Notes under the pieces: model-generated
Seen by the model: the letters and a program-made list of their open reading frames with translations, nothing else
Database searches by the model: none
Told to the model about the DNA's origin: nothing
Program-made: the position numbers and the translations under genes
Origin: Aquimarina agarilytica ZC1
GTDB lineage: Bacteria > Bacteroidota > Bacteroidia > Flavobacteriales > Flavobacteriaceae
Direction: 5' to 3'
DNA: 64,000 bases
Assembly: GCF_000255455.1 (NCBI RefSeq)
Contig: NZ_JH621250.1
Coordinates: 31,936 to 95,935, forward strand
Shown here: piece after piece, positions 45,957-54,426 of the stretch
How the letters are laid out: each line of letters starts with the position of its first letter
Position numbering within the stretch: the stretch's first letter is position 1

Positions 45957-47237
45957 TCACAATCTCCCATCTACTTTTTCTTTCAAAATGCCTTTCACAT
46001 CATACAAAACCCCATTAGGAATAAGTAATGATTTCAAATCTAACTCCAAATACTCTTTATGAGCCACTGTTAATACAACAGCATCAAACTTTTGAACAGG
46101 TAACGTATTCGTTGTTTCTAAACCATATTCATGCTTTACTTCTTCTGTATTTGCCCAAGGGTCATATATAGTCACGTTTGTTCCAAAATCATTTAAGTTA
46201 TTTATGACATCAACTGCACGTGTATTCCGAACATCAGGACAATTCTCTTTAAAAGTAATCCCTAGTACTAAAACATTCGCTCCTTTTATTCGAATATCAT
46301 GTTTTACCATCAGTTTTATTATTTCAGATGATACATACTGCCCCATACTATCATTTAATCGACGGCCAGCTAAAATAATTTCTGGATGATATCCAAACTC
46401 TTGAGCACGTTGTGCTAAATAATAAGGATCTACACCAATACAATGACCACCAACTAAACCTGGTTTAAATGGTAAAAAATTCCATTTTGTCCCCGCAGCT
46501 TCTAAAACTGCATGCGTATCAATATCCATTAAATTAAAAATTTTAGCCAACTCATTCACAAAAGCAATATTGATATCTCGTTGTGAATTTTCAATCACTT
46601 TAGCCGCTTCGGCAACTTTTATTGTTGGTGCCAAATGTGTTCCAGCTGTAATTACAGAATTATATAATTCATCTACTTTTTTTCCAATTTCTGGAGTGGA
46701 ACCTGCGGTTACTTTTAATATCTTATCTACAGTATGTAATTTATCCCCTGGGTTAATACGTTCTGGAGAATAACCTGCATAAAAATCATCGTTGAATTTT
46801 AAACCACTTACTTTTTCTAGTACAGGAATACACTCTTCTTCTGTTACTCCAGGATATACTGTAGATTCATAAATTACTATATCTCCTTTCTTTAATACCT
46901 TTCCTACCGTCTCACTAGACTTGTATAAAGGAGTTAAATCTGGTCTGTTATTTTTATCAACAGGAGTTGGAACCGTAACAATATAATAATTACAATCACT
47001 AATATCCCCTAAATCATTGGTACAATATAAACCTTGTGAATCATTAGCAGATTGCTTTAAAACAGCATTTAAAACTGTATCGTCAACCTCTAATGTTGAA
47101 TCATTCCCGGACTGTAATTCTTTTATTCTATTTTCATTTATATCAAAACCTACCACTGAATATTTAGTAGCAAAAAGTCTTGCCAAAGGTAAACCTACAT
47201 ATCCTAAACCAATGATTGCCATCTTAATACCTTTCAT
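45957..47237 (-). CDS. UDP-HexNAc 6-dehydrogenase (WbpO/TviB type)
   Basis: A 426-residue UDP-glucose/GDP-mannose dehydrogenase family protein: IIGLGYVGLPLA at 8-19, YSPERINPGDK, the central helix IENSQRDINIAFVNELAKI and the nucleophile Cys266 in GGHCIGVDPYYLAQ. This form oxidises the C6 of UDP-GlcNAc or UDP-GalNAc to the uronic acid. With the adjacent 4-epimerase (8 bases upstream) it would make UDP-GalNAcA. Start at residue 1 or the second Met (residue 6) cannot be resolved. Confidence 0.88.
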   Translation of the reverse strand: MKGIKMAIIGLGYVGLPLARLFATKYSVVGFDINENRIKELQSGNDSTLEVDDTVLNAVLKQSANDSQGLYCTNDLGDISDCNYYIVTVPTPVDKNNRPDLTPLYKSSETVGKVLKKGDIVIYESTVYPGVTEEECIPVLEKVSGLKFNDDFYAGYSPERINPGDKLHTVDKILKVTAGSTPEIGKKVDELYNSVITAGTHLAPTIKVAEAAKVIENSQRDINIAFVNELAKIFNLMDIDTHAVLEAAGTKWNFLPFKPGLVGGHCIGVDPYYLAQRAQEFGYHPEIILAGRRLNDSMGQYVSSEIIKLMVKHDIRIKGANVLVLGITFKENCPDVRNTRAVDVINNLNDFGTNVTIYDPWANTEEVKHEYGLETTNTLPVQKFDAVVLTVAHKEYLELDLKSLLIPNGVLYDVKGILKEKVDGRL

Positions 47238-47245
47238 AACCTAAC

Positions 47246-48244
47246 TTATTTTAAATTTTCCCAATACCAATCCACCGCTTCTTTCAAACCTGATTTTATA
47301 TCAAATTTTGGATCGTAATTTAATAATGATTTTGCTTTATCTACAGAAGCTAATGAATGCGGTACATCTCCTCTACGTTCTGGTCCAAACTTTATTTCAA
47401 CACCTGCAATTTTTGGATCATACATCGATAAATTTTCTTTTAAAAGTGAAGTCAACTCATTTAATGTAGTACGCTCACCAAATGCAGTATTATATACATT
47501 ATTTAAAGCTTCCGAATTATCTGAAGCCATAGCTAACATATTCATTTGAATTACATTATCTATATATGTAAAATCTCTGGAATATGATCCATCCCCATTA
47601 ATTACAGGTGATTCATGTTTCATGAGTTGCATAACAAATTTTGGAATAACAGCTGCATATGCTCCGTTAGGATCTTGCTTACGACCAAACACATTAAAAT
47701 AACGTAAACCAATAGTATCCAGGTTATACGTTTTCTTAAAGTTATTCGCATACAATTCATTTACATATTTAGTAATTGCATATGGAGATAATGGATTCCC
47801 TATTTTATCTTCTACCTTAGGCATGGAAATTGAATCTCCATATGTAGAAGAACTTGCTGCATAAATAAAACGCTTTACATTATTATCCCTTGCCGCTACC
47901 AACATATTTAAAAAGCCACCAACATTTACGTCATTTGTTGTAATAGGATCATTAATTGATCTTGGAACAGATCCTAATGCGGCTTGGTGTAAAATAAAAT
48001 CCACACCATTACACGCTTTTTGACAATCTTCAAGATTTCTTATATCACCTTTGATAAAAGTAAAATTTGGATTTTTTTCTAAAGGAATAATATTTTTTTT
48101 GTGTCCTGTCGCAAAATTATCAAATGCTACTACTGTACTACCGATTTTTAACAAGGATTCACAAAGATTAGACCCAATAAAACCTGCTGCTCCAGTTACA
48201 AGTATTTTTGAAGATTTTAATAATGCTAATTGTTCATTAGTCAT
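47246..48244 (-). CDS. UDP-HexNAc 4-epimerase (WbpP/TviC type)
   Basis: A 332-residue extended SDR: NAD motif VTGAAGFIG (16-24), catalytic Ser132/133 (AASSSTYG), Tyr155 and Lys159 (SPYAITK), and RYFNVFGRKQDPNGAYAAVIP typical of the UDP-GlcNAc epimerase group. It interconverts gluco and galacto forms of UDP-HexNAc or its uronic acid. It is the first gene of the main leftward polysaccharide transcript. Confidence 0.9.
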   Translation of the reverse strand: MTNEQLALLKSSKILVTGAAGFIGSNLCESLLKIGSTVVAFDNFATGHKKNIIPLEKNPNFTFIKGDIRNLEDCQKACNGVDFILHQAALGSVPRSINDPITTNDVNVGGFLNMLVAARDNNVKRFIYAASSSTYGDSISMPKVEDKIGNPLSPYAITKYVNELYANNFKKTYNLDTIGLRYFNVFGRKQDPNGAYAAVIPKFVMQLMKHESPVINGDGSYSRDFTYIDNVIQMNMLAMASDNSEALNNVYNTAFGERTTLNELTSLLKENLSMYDPKIAGVEIKFGPERRGDVPHSLASVDKAKSLLNYDPKFDIKSGLKEAVDWYWENLK

Positions 48245-48637
48245 AGATAGAGAGTATTACGTTTTTTATACCAAAACCATTTTTATGGCAGCGCTAAAGT
48301 ATGTCTAAAAATGTAAGAAAACAACCCCAAAAAATTAATAAAACTTTAACTCTCTTAACATTATACATTTTACAATCACTTTTTTTTCCATAATCAAAAG
48401 ATATGCAAAATAGCTTTACAACGGTTCAAAAAAATATAAAACACTAAAAAACAAAAATTTAAAAAAAGCAAAAATTTAAAAAAAGCAAAAATTAAATTCA
48501 TAATTTACAATTGATATTTAATAACAGTAAAAAACCATCTATTAAATAGATGGTTTTTTACTGTTATTAAATATTTTAAAATTAACAATCCCAAAGAAAC
48601 TTATAAAGTCTAAATACTAAAATTATTTAATCTGAAA
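48245..48637. other. 393-base gap with short tandem repeat and long palindrome
   Basis: It holds the promoter of the polysaccharide locus, two 17-bp direct repeats of AAAAATTTAAAAAAAGC at 48453-48486 with a third partial copy, and the terminator described separately. I see no open frame. Confidence 0.65.
48516..48572. terminator. Very long (28-bp stem) terminator-like palindrome
   Basis: Bases 48516-48543 and 48545-48572 are exact complements with one central base. The core CCATCTATT is flanked by A6 and T6 runs, so termination is possible in both directions. It follows the T9SS repeat protein gene. Confidence 0.82.
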
Positions 48638-50722
48638 TTATTCAATTACGATTTGTTCATACGTTTGTTTTCCCTCACCTGTATCTTCAATATTTATTAT
48701 GTATATCGATGGTGGTAAATTTTGCACATTTATACGTATTTGATCATTTTCAATTACTTTTATATCCTCGGTAACTTCTTCCCCTAGCAGATTAAAAATT
48801 TTAATTTCCAAATTACCAGATGTATCTTTTGTAGTTATATTTAATATATCATCCGCTGGGATTGGAAAAATTGCCACTGATAATTCTTTATCAAAATCAT
48901 TAAGCGATAAAGCGTCACAATCCTCTTGTGCTACTCTAGTGACTTTTATTGAATTTGATAAATTATAATTACCCCCTAAGTCTGCAGCGTTTTTTCCTAC
49001 TTCAGCTCCAGTTAATGAACCGTCATGACTTAAATGCCATACCAAACAAACTCCTACTCCAGCGGCATCAAAATCTGGAATGGTAAAACTTGGAGGAGTA
49101 CCTAATATGTTTAAATCTTCGTCGGTAATTACCCAAACCATTTCTGATCCTACAGCACCTTCTAAAACTATATCATCGGCGCCTATATTATCGGCTTCGC
49201 CGTCCACACAAAAAGTAAATGGACCTCCAGTTATTGTTCCTCCGTCCACGGATGCTGATCTGGTCACTTTTATAGAATTTGATAAATCATAATTACCGCC
49301 TAAATCTGCAGCGTTTTTTCCTACTTCAGCTCCGGTTAATGTACCGTCATGACTTAAATGCCATACCAAACAAACTCCTACTCCAGCGGCATCAAAATCT
49401 GGAATGGTAAAACTTGGAGGAGTACCTAATATGTTTAAATCTTCGTCGGTAATTACCCAAACCATTTCTGATCCTACAGCACCTTCTAAAACTATATCAT
49501 CGGCGCCTATGTTATCAGCTTCACCATCAACAATAAATTCAAAGGGACCTCCAGTAATTGTTCCACCATCTACAGATGCGGATCTGGTCACTTTTATAGA
49601 ATTTGATAAATCATAATTACCCCCTAAATCTGCAGCGTTTTTTCCTACTTCAGCTCCGGTTAATGTACCGTCATGACTTAAATGCCATACCAAACAAACT
49701 CCTACTCCAGCGGCATCAAAATCTGGAATGGTAAAACTTGGAGGAGTACCTAATATGTTTAAATCTTCGTCAGTAATTACCCAAACCATTTCTGTACCTA
49801 CAGCACCTTCTAAAACAATATCATCGGCGCCTATGTTATCTGCTTCACCATCAACAATAAACTCAAATGGGCCTCCAGTAATTGTTCCTCCGTCCACAGA
49901 TGCTGACCTGGTTACTTTTATAGAATTTGATAAATCATAATTACCCCCTAAATCTGCAGCGTTTTTTCCTACTTCAGCTCCGGTTAATGAACCATCATGA
50001 CTTAAATGCCATACCAAACAAACACCTACTCCCGCCGCATCAAAATCTGGAATGGTAAAACTTGGAGGAGTACCTAATATGTTTAAATCTTCGTCAGTAA
50101 TTACCCAAACCATTTCTGACCCTACTGCACCTTCCAAAACAATATCATCGGCGCCTATGTTATCGGCTTCACCATCCACAATAAACTCAAATGGACCTCC
50201 AGTTATTGTTCCTCCATCTACAGATACTTGCCATTGATCGACTCCATTTTCTGAACCGTCCGAAATATACATATATGGACCTTCTCCCATAATGAAATCT
50301 CCTTTTTCCCAAAGACCTTGAGTTATCGCCAAACTTTCTCTGATATTTCCGCCAACTTTCCATTGTACGAAATCAACAACAGCAGATGCTGTGGTGAAAC
50401 TAGGCGAGTTATAAAGAGACAAACCGCTTCCCTCAACTGGCATTACATATGGCAATACTATACTTTGTGTCGCTGGTAAATTAATTAACCCACTTATAGG
50501 TGTTAAATCTCCTATTTTTTTATAAGTCCCCGGTCCCAAGCAAAGCCAATAATTATTCAAATCAACGGCTTGGTTACCAAAATTTGTTATGGTTACTTGG
50601 TTCGTTTCTGTATTTACGTTTGTAAATCTCGGAATTACATTCGCATTAGTTACCAATATTCCTCCCAAAAAAGCAATAAAAAATAATACAATTAGTTTTT
50701 GTTTGTGTAAAAAACGTTTCAT
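48638..50722 (-). CDS. T9SS-exported protein with four 108-residue repeats
   Basis: 694 residues: signal peptide (LIVLFFIAFLGGILVTNA), an N-terminal region (28-165) resembling a lamin-tail domain (VNTETNQVTITNFGNQAVDLNNY), then four almost identical 108-residue units at 168-599 beginning VDGGTITGG and containing GEADNIGADDIVLEGAVG and SFTIPDFDAAGVGVCLVWH. The last 80 residues (VAIFPIPADDILNI, EIKIFNLLGEEV, PPSIYIINI) form a T9SS type A sorting domain. Each unit carries one Cys. It is probably a cell-surface or secreted adhesive protein; no enzyme motif was seen. Confidence 0.83.
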   Translation of the reverse strand: MKRFLHKQKLIVLFFIAFLGGILVTNANVIPRFTNVNTETNQVTITNFGNQAVDLNNYWLCLGPGTYKKIGDLTPISGLINLPATQSIVLPYVMPVEGSGLSLYNSPSFTTASAVVDFVQWKVGGNIRESLAITQGLWEKGDFIMGEGPYMYISDGSENGVDQWQVSVDGGTITGGPFEFIVDGEADNIGADDIVLEGAVGSEMVWVITDEDLNILGTPPSFTIPDFDAAGVGVCLVWHLSHDGSLTGAEVGKNAADLGGNYDLSNSIKVTRSASVDGGTITGGPFEFIVDGEADNIGADDIVLEGAVGTEMVWVITDEDLNILGTPPSFTIPDFDAAGVGVCLVWHLSHDGTLTGAEVGKNAADLGGNYDLSNSIKVTRSASVDGGTITGGPFEFIVDGEADNIGADDIVLEGAVGSEMVWVITDEDLNILGTPPSFTIPDFDAAGVGVCLVWHLSHDGTLTGAEVGKNAADLGGNYDLSNSIKVTRSASVDGGTITGGPFTFCVDGEADNIGADDIVLEGAVGSEMVWVITDEDLNILGTPPSFTIPDFDAAGVGVCLVWHLSHDGSLTGAEVGKNAADLGGNYNLSNSIKVTRVAQEDCDALSLNDFDKELSVAIFPIPADDILNITTKDTSGNLEIKIFNLLGEEVTEDIKVIENDQIRINVQNLPPSIYIINIEDTGEGKQTYEQIVIE
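48926..50221 (-). repeat. Four tandem 324-bp coding repeats
   Basis: Unit length is exactly 324 bp (108 codons). Units differ at few, mainly silent positions. The unit nearest the 3' end departs most (FTFCVDG instead of FEFIVDG, GNYNLSNS). This points to recent duplication or gene conversion. Confidence 0.92.
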
Positions 50723-50761
50723 GATTATACAATTTAATTAAACAAAATTTTCATCTTGCCG

Positions 50762-50791
50762 CAAAATTATAATCAAATAAAGCCTTCACAT
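50762..50791 (-). promoter_or_regulatory. Promoter of the repeat protein gene
   Basis: Minus-strand TAATTTTG (perfect TAnnTTTG) lies 40 bases upstream of the start, with TGTG 18 bases further up as a weak -33 element. Confidence 0.42.
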
Positions 50792-50853
50792 GTTAGCTAC
50801 CTAACATTATTAAAATTAATGTGTTAAATAAATTACAATTAACAATTATTAAC

Positions 50854-50888
50854 AAAAAAAGCATCAAAATTTATTTGATGCTTTTTTT
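50854..50888 (-). terminator. Terminator overlapping the end of the gene at 50871
   Basis: A 15-bp stem AAAAAAAGCATCAAA with its complement and a 5-base loop. The stop codon and last codons of the gene form one arm. Confidence 0.82.
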
Positions 50889-51335
50889 AAAACGTATTAA
50901 AAAACTATTTTTTTTGTACTTCAATATTTTTAAAGCATAACTTATTAATTCTTTTTTTGATTTCATGTAGTAAGCTTCAAACACCTCATATTGCTCCCTT
51001 AAAACCTGATGACTATCCCTATAAATTATATCACATTCAGTACCTACACATTCAGTACCTACACATTCCAAAATCCCTCCAATTTTATTATCATGTGCCT
51101 TTATTTCTTCTATTAAAATTTCAGATTTTACTTTTAAATCTCCCATCTTATTTTCTAGAAAGGCATGTGTATTAAACAGATCTTCTGTATAAGGGTCAAA
51201 TGAAATAGAATTCAATAAATCATTCCTTATAAAATTTATCTCATAATTAATAAACTCTAACTTGGTTAACCAGCCTTTAATACTCTCATGAATATCTTCA
51301 ACACTTTTGTCTATCGTTAAAAAAACCTCCTCCAT
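50871..51335 (-). CDS. Hypothetical helical protein with VGTEC repeat
   Basis: I do not recognise this 154-residue protein. It is mostly charged helix with coiled-coil character (IKGWLTKLEFINYEINFIRNDL, LKVKSEILIEEIKAHDNKI) and a basic tail. It has no signal peptide. Residues near 95-104 read VGTECVGTEC, from a 15-bp tandem duplication at 51033-51062. Its stop codon lies inside a terminator hairpin, showing it is transcribed as its own unit. No functional clue comes from the neighbours. Confidence 0.6.
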   Translation of the reverse strand: MEEVFLTIDKSVEDIHESIKGWLTKLEFINYEINFIRNDLLNSISFDPYTEDLFNTHAFLENKMGDLKVKSEILIEEIKAHDNKIGGILECVGTECVGTECDIIYRDSHQVLREQYEVFEAYYMKSKKELISYALKILKYKKNSFLIRFKKSIK

Positions 51336-51539
51336 AATCCATATTTTTTAAGTTAAAACATAAATTTACAGTTAAAATATCATCTTATCGATATTAATTA
51401 TTAAACAATTAACATAATTGATATTAAAAACAAGACAAAAACTTGATTATACTAATAATAAGTTACTTAGAATAGATTTTATTTAATTTATCTATAAAAG
51501 GGCAGAACTCTATTTATCAAACAATGGTCAGTAAATAAT

Positions 51540-51900
51540 CCTCGGAGCAAGCCCACGAGGCATTAAAATAATTTTAGCTGATTATCTTTTTTCAAAACCT
51601 TATACTCTTCTTCAATCCCTTGATTTTTGACATATTTTGCAATCATCTGTTCTGTGCCATGTTGACCAACTGTATTAACAAAATACCCCTTGCCCCAAAA
51701 TTCGCCTCCCCATAATTGTTTTTTCACCTCTGGGCAACGTCGAAAAACTTCCCGTGCTATCAAAATACTACTCTTCTATATTTAGCACTACTCACCAAAT
51801 GATACAGCAAAACTGTAACATTATGACTCTTATGGATATATTTACTATTTTGGGACATCGAGTCACAAAATAGTAATAATTAACGAGGCAAGCCTCGAGG
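51540..51900 (-). mobile_element. Internally deleted IS200-type insertion sequence
   Basis: The remnant is bounded by two related hairpins, CCTCG...CGAGG at 51540-51560 (right end) and CGAGGC-AA-GCCTCG at 51884-51897 (left end), sharing CAAGCC and CGAGGyATTAAA. Between them are the N- and C-terminal parts of an IS200/IS605 TnpA. Subterminal hairpins without inverted repeats are typical of this group. Confidence 0.75.
51563..51858 (-). pseudogene. IS200/IS605 TnpA transposase, central part deleted
   Basis: The first 32 codons from 51858 read MSQNSKYIHKSHNVTV and LLYHLVSSAKYRRVVF, the normal TnpA start, then hit a stop. In another frame, from 51763, IAREVFRRCPEVKKQLWGGEFW through YVKNQG and LKLF gives the normal TnpA end with the catalytic Tyr. 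Roughly 50 residues in between, including the metal-binding HUH motif, are gone. It cannot be active alone. Full-length members are about 150 residues. Confidence 0.82.
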
Positions 51901-51961
51901 TATTAAACCTGATAGCGAATAAAATTAATCTATCATTGAATATTTCACTTTATAAATAAAC

Positions 51962-54199
51962 CTAAATATCTACAAGCTTTTTTTCTTTTAGATTTGCTTG
52001 TTCAACAAATAAATCTTTAAATAATATTTCGGCTAATTTTTTAGAAAAAGTAGCTATCCTACCTCCATGTTCCACATGCCAAATAGCTTTATTATCAATT
52101 ACATTACCACTTAATAAAGGGCCATTTATATAAAATGATTTAGATGCTTTCATATTATTATCAACACAAAAACCTCTGTTTGATTTGTTTAATTTACAAA
52201 TTCCATTACTCATCAAATTTATTAAAAGGGTATTTTCATTTTGTTCATGTTTAATATCACACCCTCCGGTACAATTAATTATAATATCTATGGAATCATT
52301 TATAGAAGTCGTTATATTTTCTTTTGAAATATACATTACTTCCATTTTAGTCTCATTAATATTTATCCCTGAAAATTTCCCCGCCATATAGGTTATTCTC
52401 TTTTCTTTTTCTAAATCTAGAACAACCTGAGAATAATGCTCCCCTGCTTCTCTTTGTCTTTTCCCTATTTCATTTCCATAAAATGAAGCAAACTGCTCTT
52501 TTTCTTCGTGGTTTAACTTTTTTAGTAAATCATGAAGTATTAATGAAATTGGTTGTATAGAATAAATCGCACTTATATTATTTTCTTCAGCAAAGTCAAG
52601 GTCATTTTTACAAGCTTCCGCTATTTTAAAAGCTTTTACAACTGTATCAGAATTAAGTAAATTTATAAGATGAATTGGAATAAATTTTATAGTATCATCA
52701 TAATCCACATAAAAATCAGGTAATTTTTTCTGTGGTGAAAGTGTATAAAAATGATTTATTCTTGACCCTATTCCCGAATAATCATTTAACTTATAAACTA
52801 ATTCTATAGCACTAGCATTAGTTCCTAAAATAAGAATATTTACTTTTTTATTTCCTATAAAATCTTTAATCCGATTTAGAGTATTACTTATGCTTGAATT
52901 ATAAGGATCCTCAACTAGTAAAGCATAATCACATACTTTTTCTAGTATAGAAGTAGCAAACAATCTTCGATTAGGCACTGAACCAACTCCCAGGACTACT
53001 TTTTTTGTTACAAGCTTTTCTTTTTTTTGCTTAAATGAAATAAGATATGTATCATTCTTATTTTCAATGTTTTGCACCTCATCGTTTATAAAATCAACAG
53101 ATAGACTCCCTTTGTTCGTCAAATAATTAATTTTGCTAGTAATCATTGATGTAATATACTTCCCAAAAAAACTTCTAGGTATAAATAAATCATTCCATAT
53201 ATTAGCCCTAATGGCTTTTTCATTCTCGACGTACCATTTTTTTATTAATTCTCCTCCACAAAAAAGGGTTTCTGATAAAAGCCATGATTTATTAATTGAC
53301 AGCCAGTCTGTGAATTTTTTTAACTCATCAATCGGTAAAAATTTACTAAGTGGCTTTATTAGTAATGTAGAATCAGAAGATCTATATCCATATGGTATCC
53401 CCGTGTAAAATTCTTTAGCCTTTTCAACTATAGTAATATTTAATGTCTTATCTATTTTTGATTTATCAAATTTTTCTAATAATTCTAAAAGTGTAAAAGA
53501 AGAAGAAATCCCAGATCCTACAAAAACTAAATCATTAATTTTATTTTTTATTACTGGAAAATTACGCTTAATGATCCGTCCTGGATTACCTACAACCGTT
53601 GAATAATCAGGAATGTCATTAATTATAACTGCTCCTGCACCAATGGTACACCATTTTCCTATTTTCACTTTAGGAATTACACATGCACTCACTCCAATAT
53701 GGGTGCCCTCTCCTATTTCGACATGTCCGCATAATGCTGCTTGCGGAGAAATATGTGCATAATCGCCAATTATATTGTCATGATCAATACTTGCCCCAGT
53801 ATTAATAATCACATGCTTTCCTACTTTTGTATTCGGCTGAATAATTGCTCCCGCAAACACCACTGTCCCTTCACCTATTAAAGAATTTTCAGATACTATT
53901 GCTGTTGGATGTATTGCTTTACTGTACTTATTATTGATTAATGATGCTATTTCTGCTCTCTCCTTATTATTTCCAATACAAATAATAAAAGGATTTCCTT
54001 TATGAGCAAATCCTTCAAAATCATTACGAACTCCTTTGTTTATAACAGGGACTTTAAAATGTTTTCTTGCTGAATAATCATCGTAATAACTTTCAACGTC
54101 AACCCCTGTTAAATTTAGTGTTTCTTTAATTACTTGTGAATGACCACCAGCTCCGTAAAGCCTAATAAATGATGCTTTTCTATCTTTTTTATTTACCAT
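51962..54199 (-). CDS. Fusion: NeuD-like acyltransferase + FAD/NAD(P)-binding domain
   Basis: 745 residues. Residues 10-215 form a complete NeuD/PglD-like protein: LYGAGGHSQVI, left-handed beta-helix from about 95, likely catalytic His140 (INTGASIDHDN), ending VVGNPGRIIKR. From residue 223 a second protein begins: LVFVGSGISSSFTLLELL (dinucleotide motif), FLPIDELKKFTDWL, FIPRSFFGKYITSM, VVLGVGSVPNRR and IINCTGGCD, which resembles the FAD-NAD(P)-binding family PF13454. One continuous frame joins them. It may oxidise and acylate the same substrate, perhaps an amino sugar or amino acid. It lies apart from the glycan locus, beyond the IS remnant. Confidence 0.78.
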   Translation of the reverse strand: MVNKKDRKASFIRLYGAGGHSQVIKETLNLTGVDVESYYDDYSARKHFKVPVINKGVRNDFEGFAHKGNPFIICIGNNKERAEIASLINNKYSKAIHPTAIVSENSLIGEGTVVFAGAIIQPNTKVGKHVIINTGASIDHDNIIGDYAHISPQAALCGHVEIGEGTHIGVSACVIPKVKIGKWCTIGAGAVIINDIPDYSTVVGNPGRIIKRNFPVIKNKINDLVFVGSGISSSFTLLELLEKFDKSKIDKTLNITIVEKAKEFYTGIPYGYRSSDSTLLIKPLSKFLPIDELKKFTDWLSINKSWLLSETLFCGGELIKKWYVENEKAIRANIWNDLFIPRSFFGKYITSMITSKINYLTNKGSLSVDFINDEVQNIENKNDTYLISFKQKKEKLVTKKVVLGVGSVPNRRLFATSILEKVCDYALLVEDPYNSSISNTLNRIKDFIGNKKVNILILGTNASAIELVYKLNDYSGIGSRINHFYTLSPQKKLPDFYVDYDDTIKFIPIHLINLLNSDTVVKAFKIAEACKNDLDFAEENNISAIYSIQPISLILHDLLKKLNHEEKEQFASFYGNEIGKRQREAGEHYSQVVLDLEKEKRITYMAGKFSGININETKMEVMYISKENITTSINDSIDIIINCTGGCDIKHEQNENTLLINLMSNGICKLNKSNRGFCVDNNMKASKSFYINGPLLSGNVIDNKAIWHVEHGGRIATFSKKLAEILFKDLFVEQANLKEKKLVDI

Positions 54200-54348
54200 T
54201 TAATCAGTTATTTTCTTTAAAACTACTGCAAATTACGAATGAAATGTAGGAATTTAAGTAAGTAAATATATAACAATTAACATTTTACAATAATAAAAAG
54301 CGCTAATAATCAACAATATGTAAGTTTTTATTTACACTATACTTACAA

Positions 54349-54388
54349 AAAAAAGATCATCTACTAAATTTGTAGATGATCTTTTCAT
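54349..54388 (-). terminator. Terminator of rny
   Basis: A 14-bp stem AAAAGATCATCTAC with its complement and a 7-base loop, ending in T4 on the minus strand, 39 bases past the rny stop. Confidence 0.87.
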
Positions 54389-54426
54389 TTTTAAATAAAT
54401 ATCAATTTTATATGATATAAAACTAT

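Noticed and set aside
48926..50221. Possible CRISPR or satellite array
   Set aside because: The repeats are 324 bp, in frame and without spacers; they are protein repeats.
49080..50237. Four repeated rightward frames of about 70 codons
   Set aside because: They are the antisense shadow of the 324-bp coding repeats.
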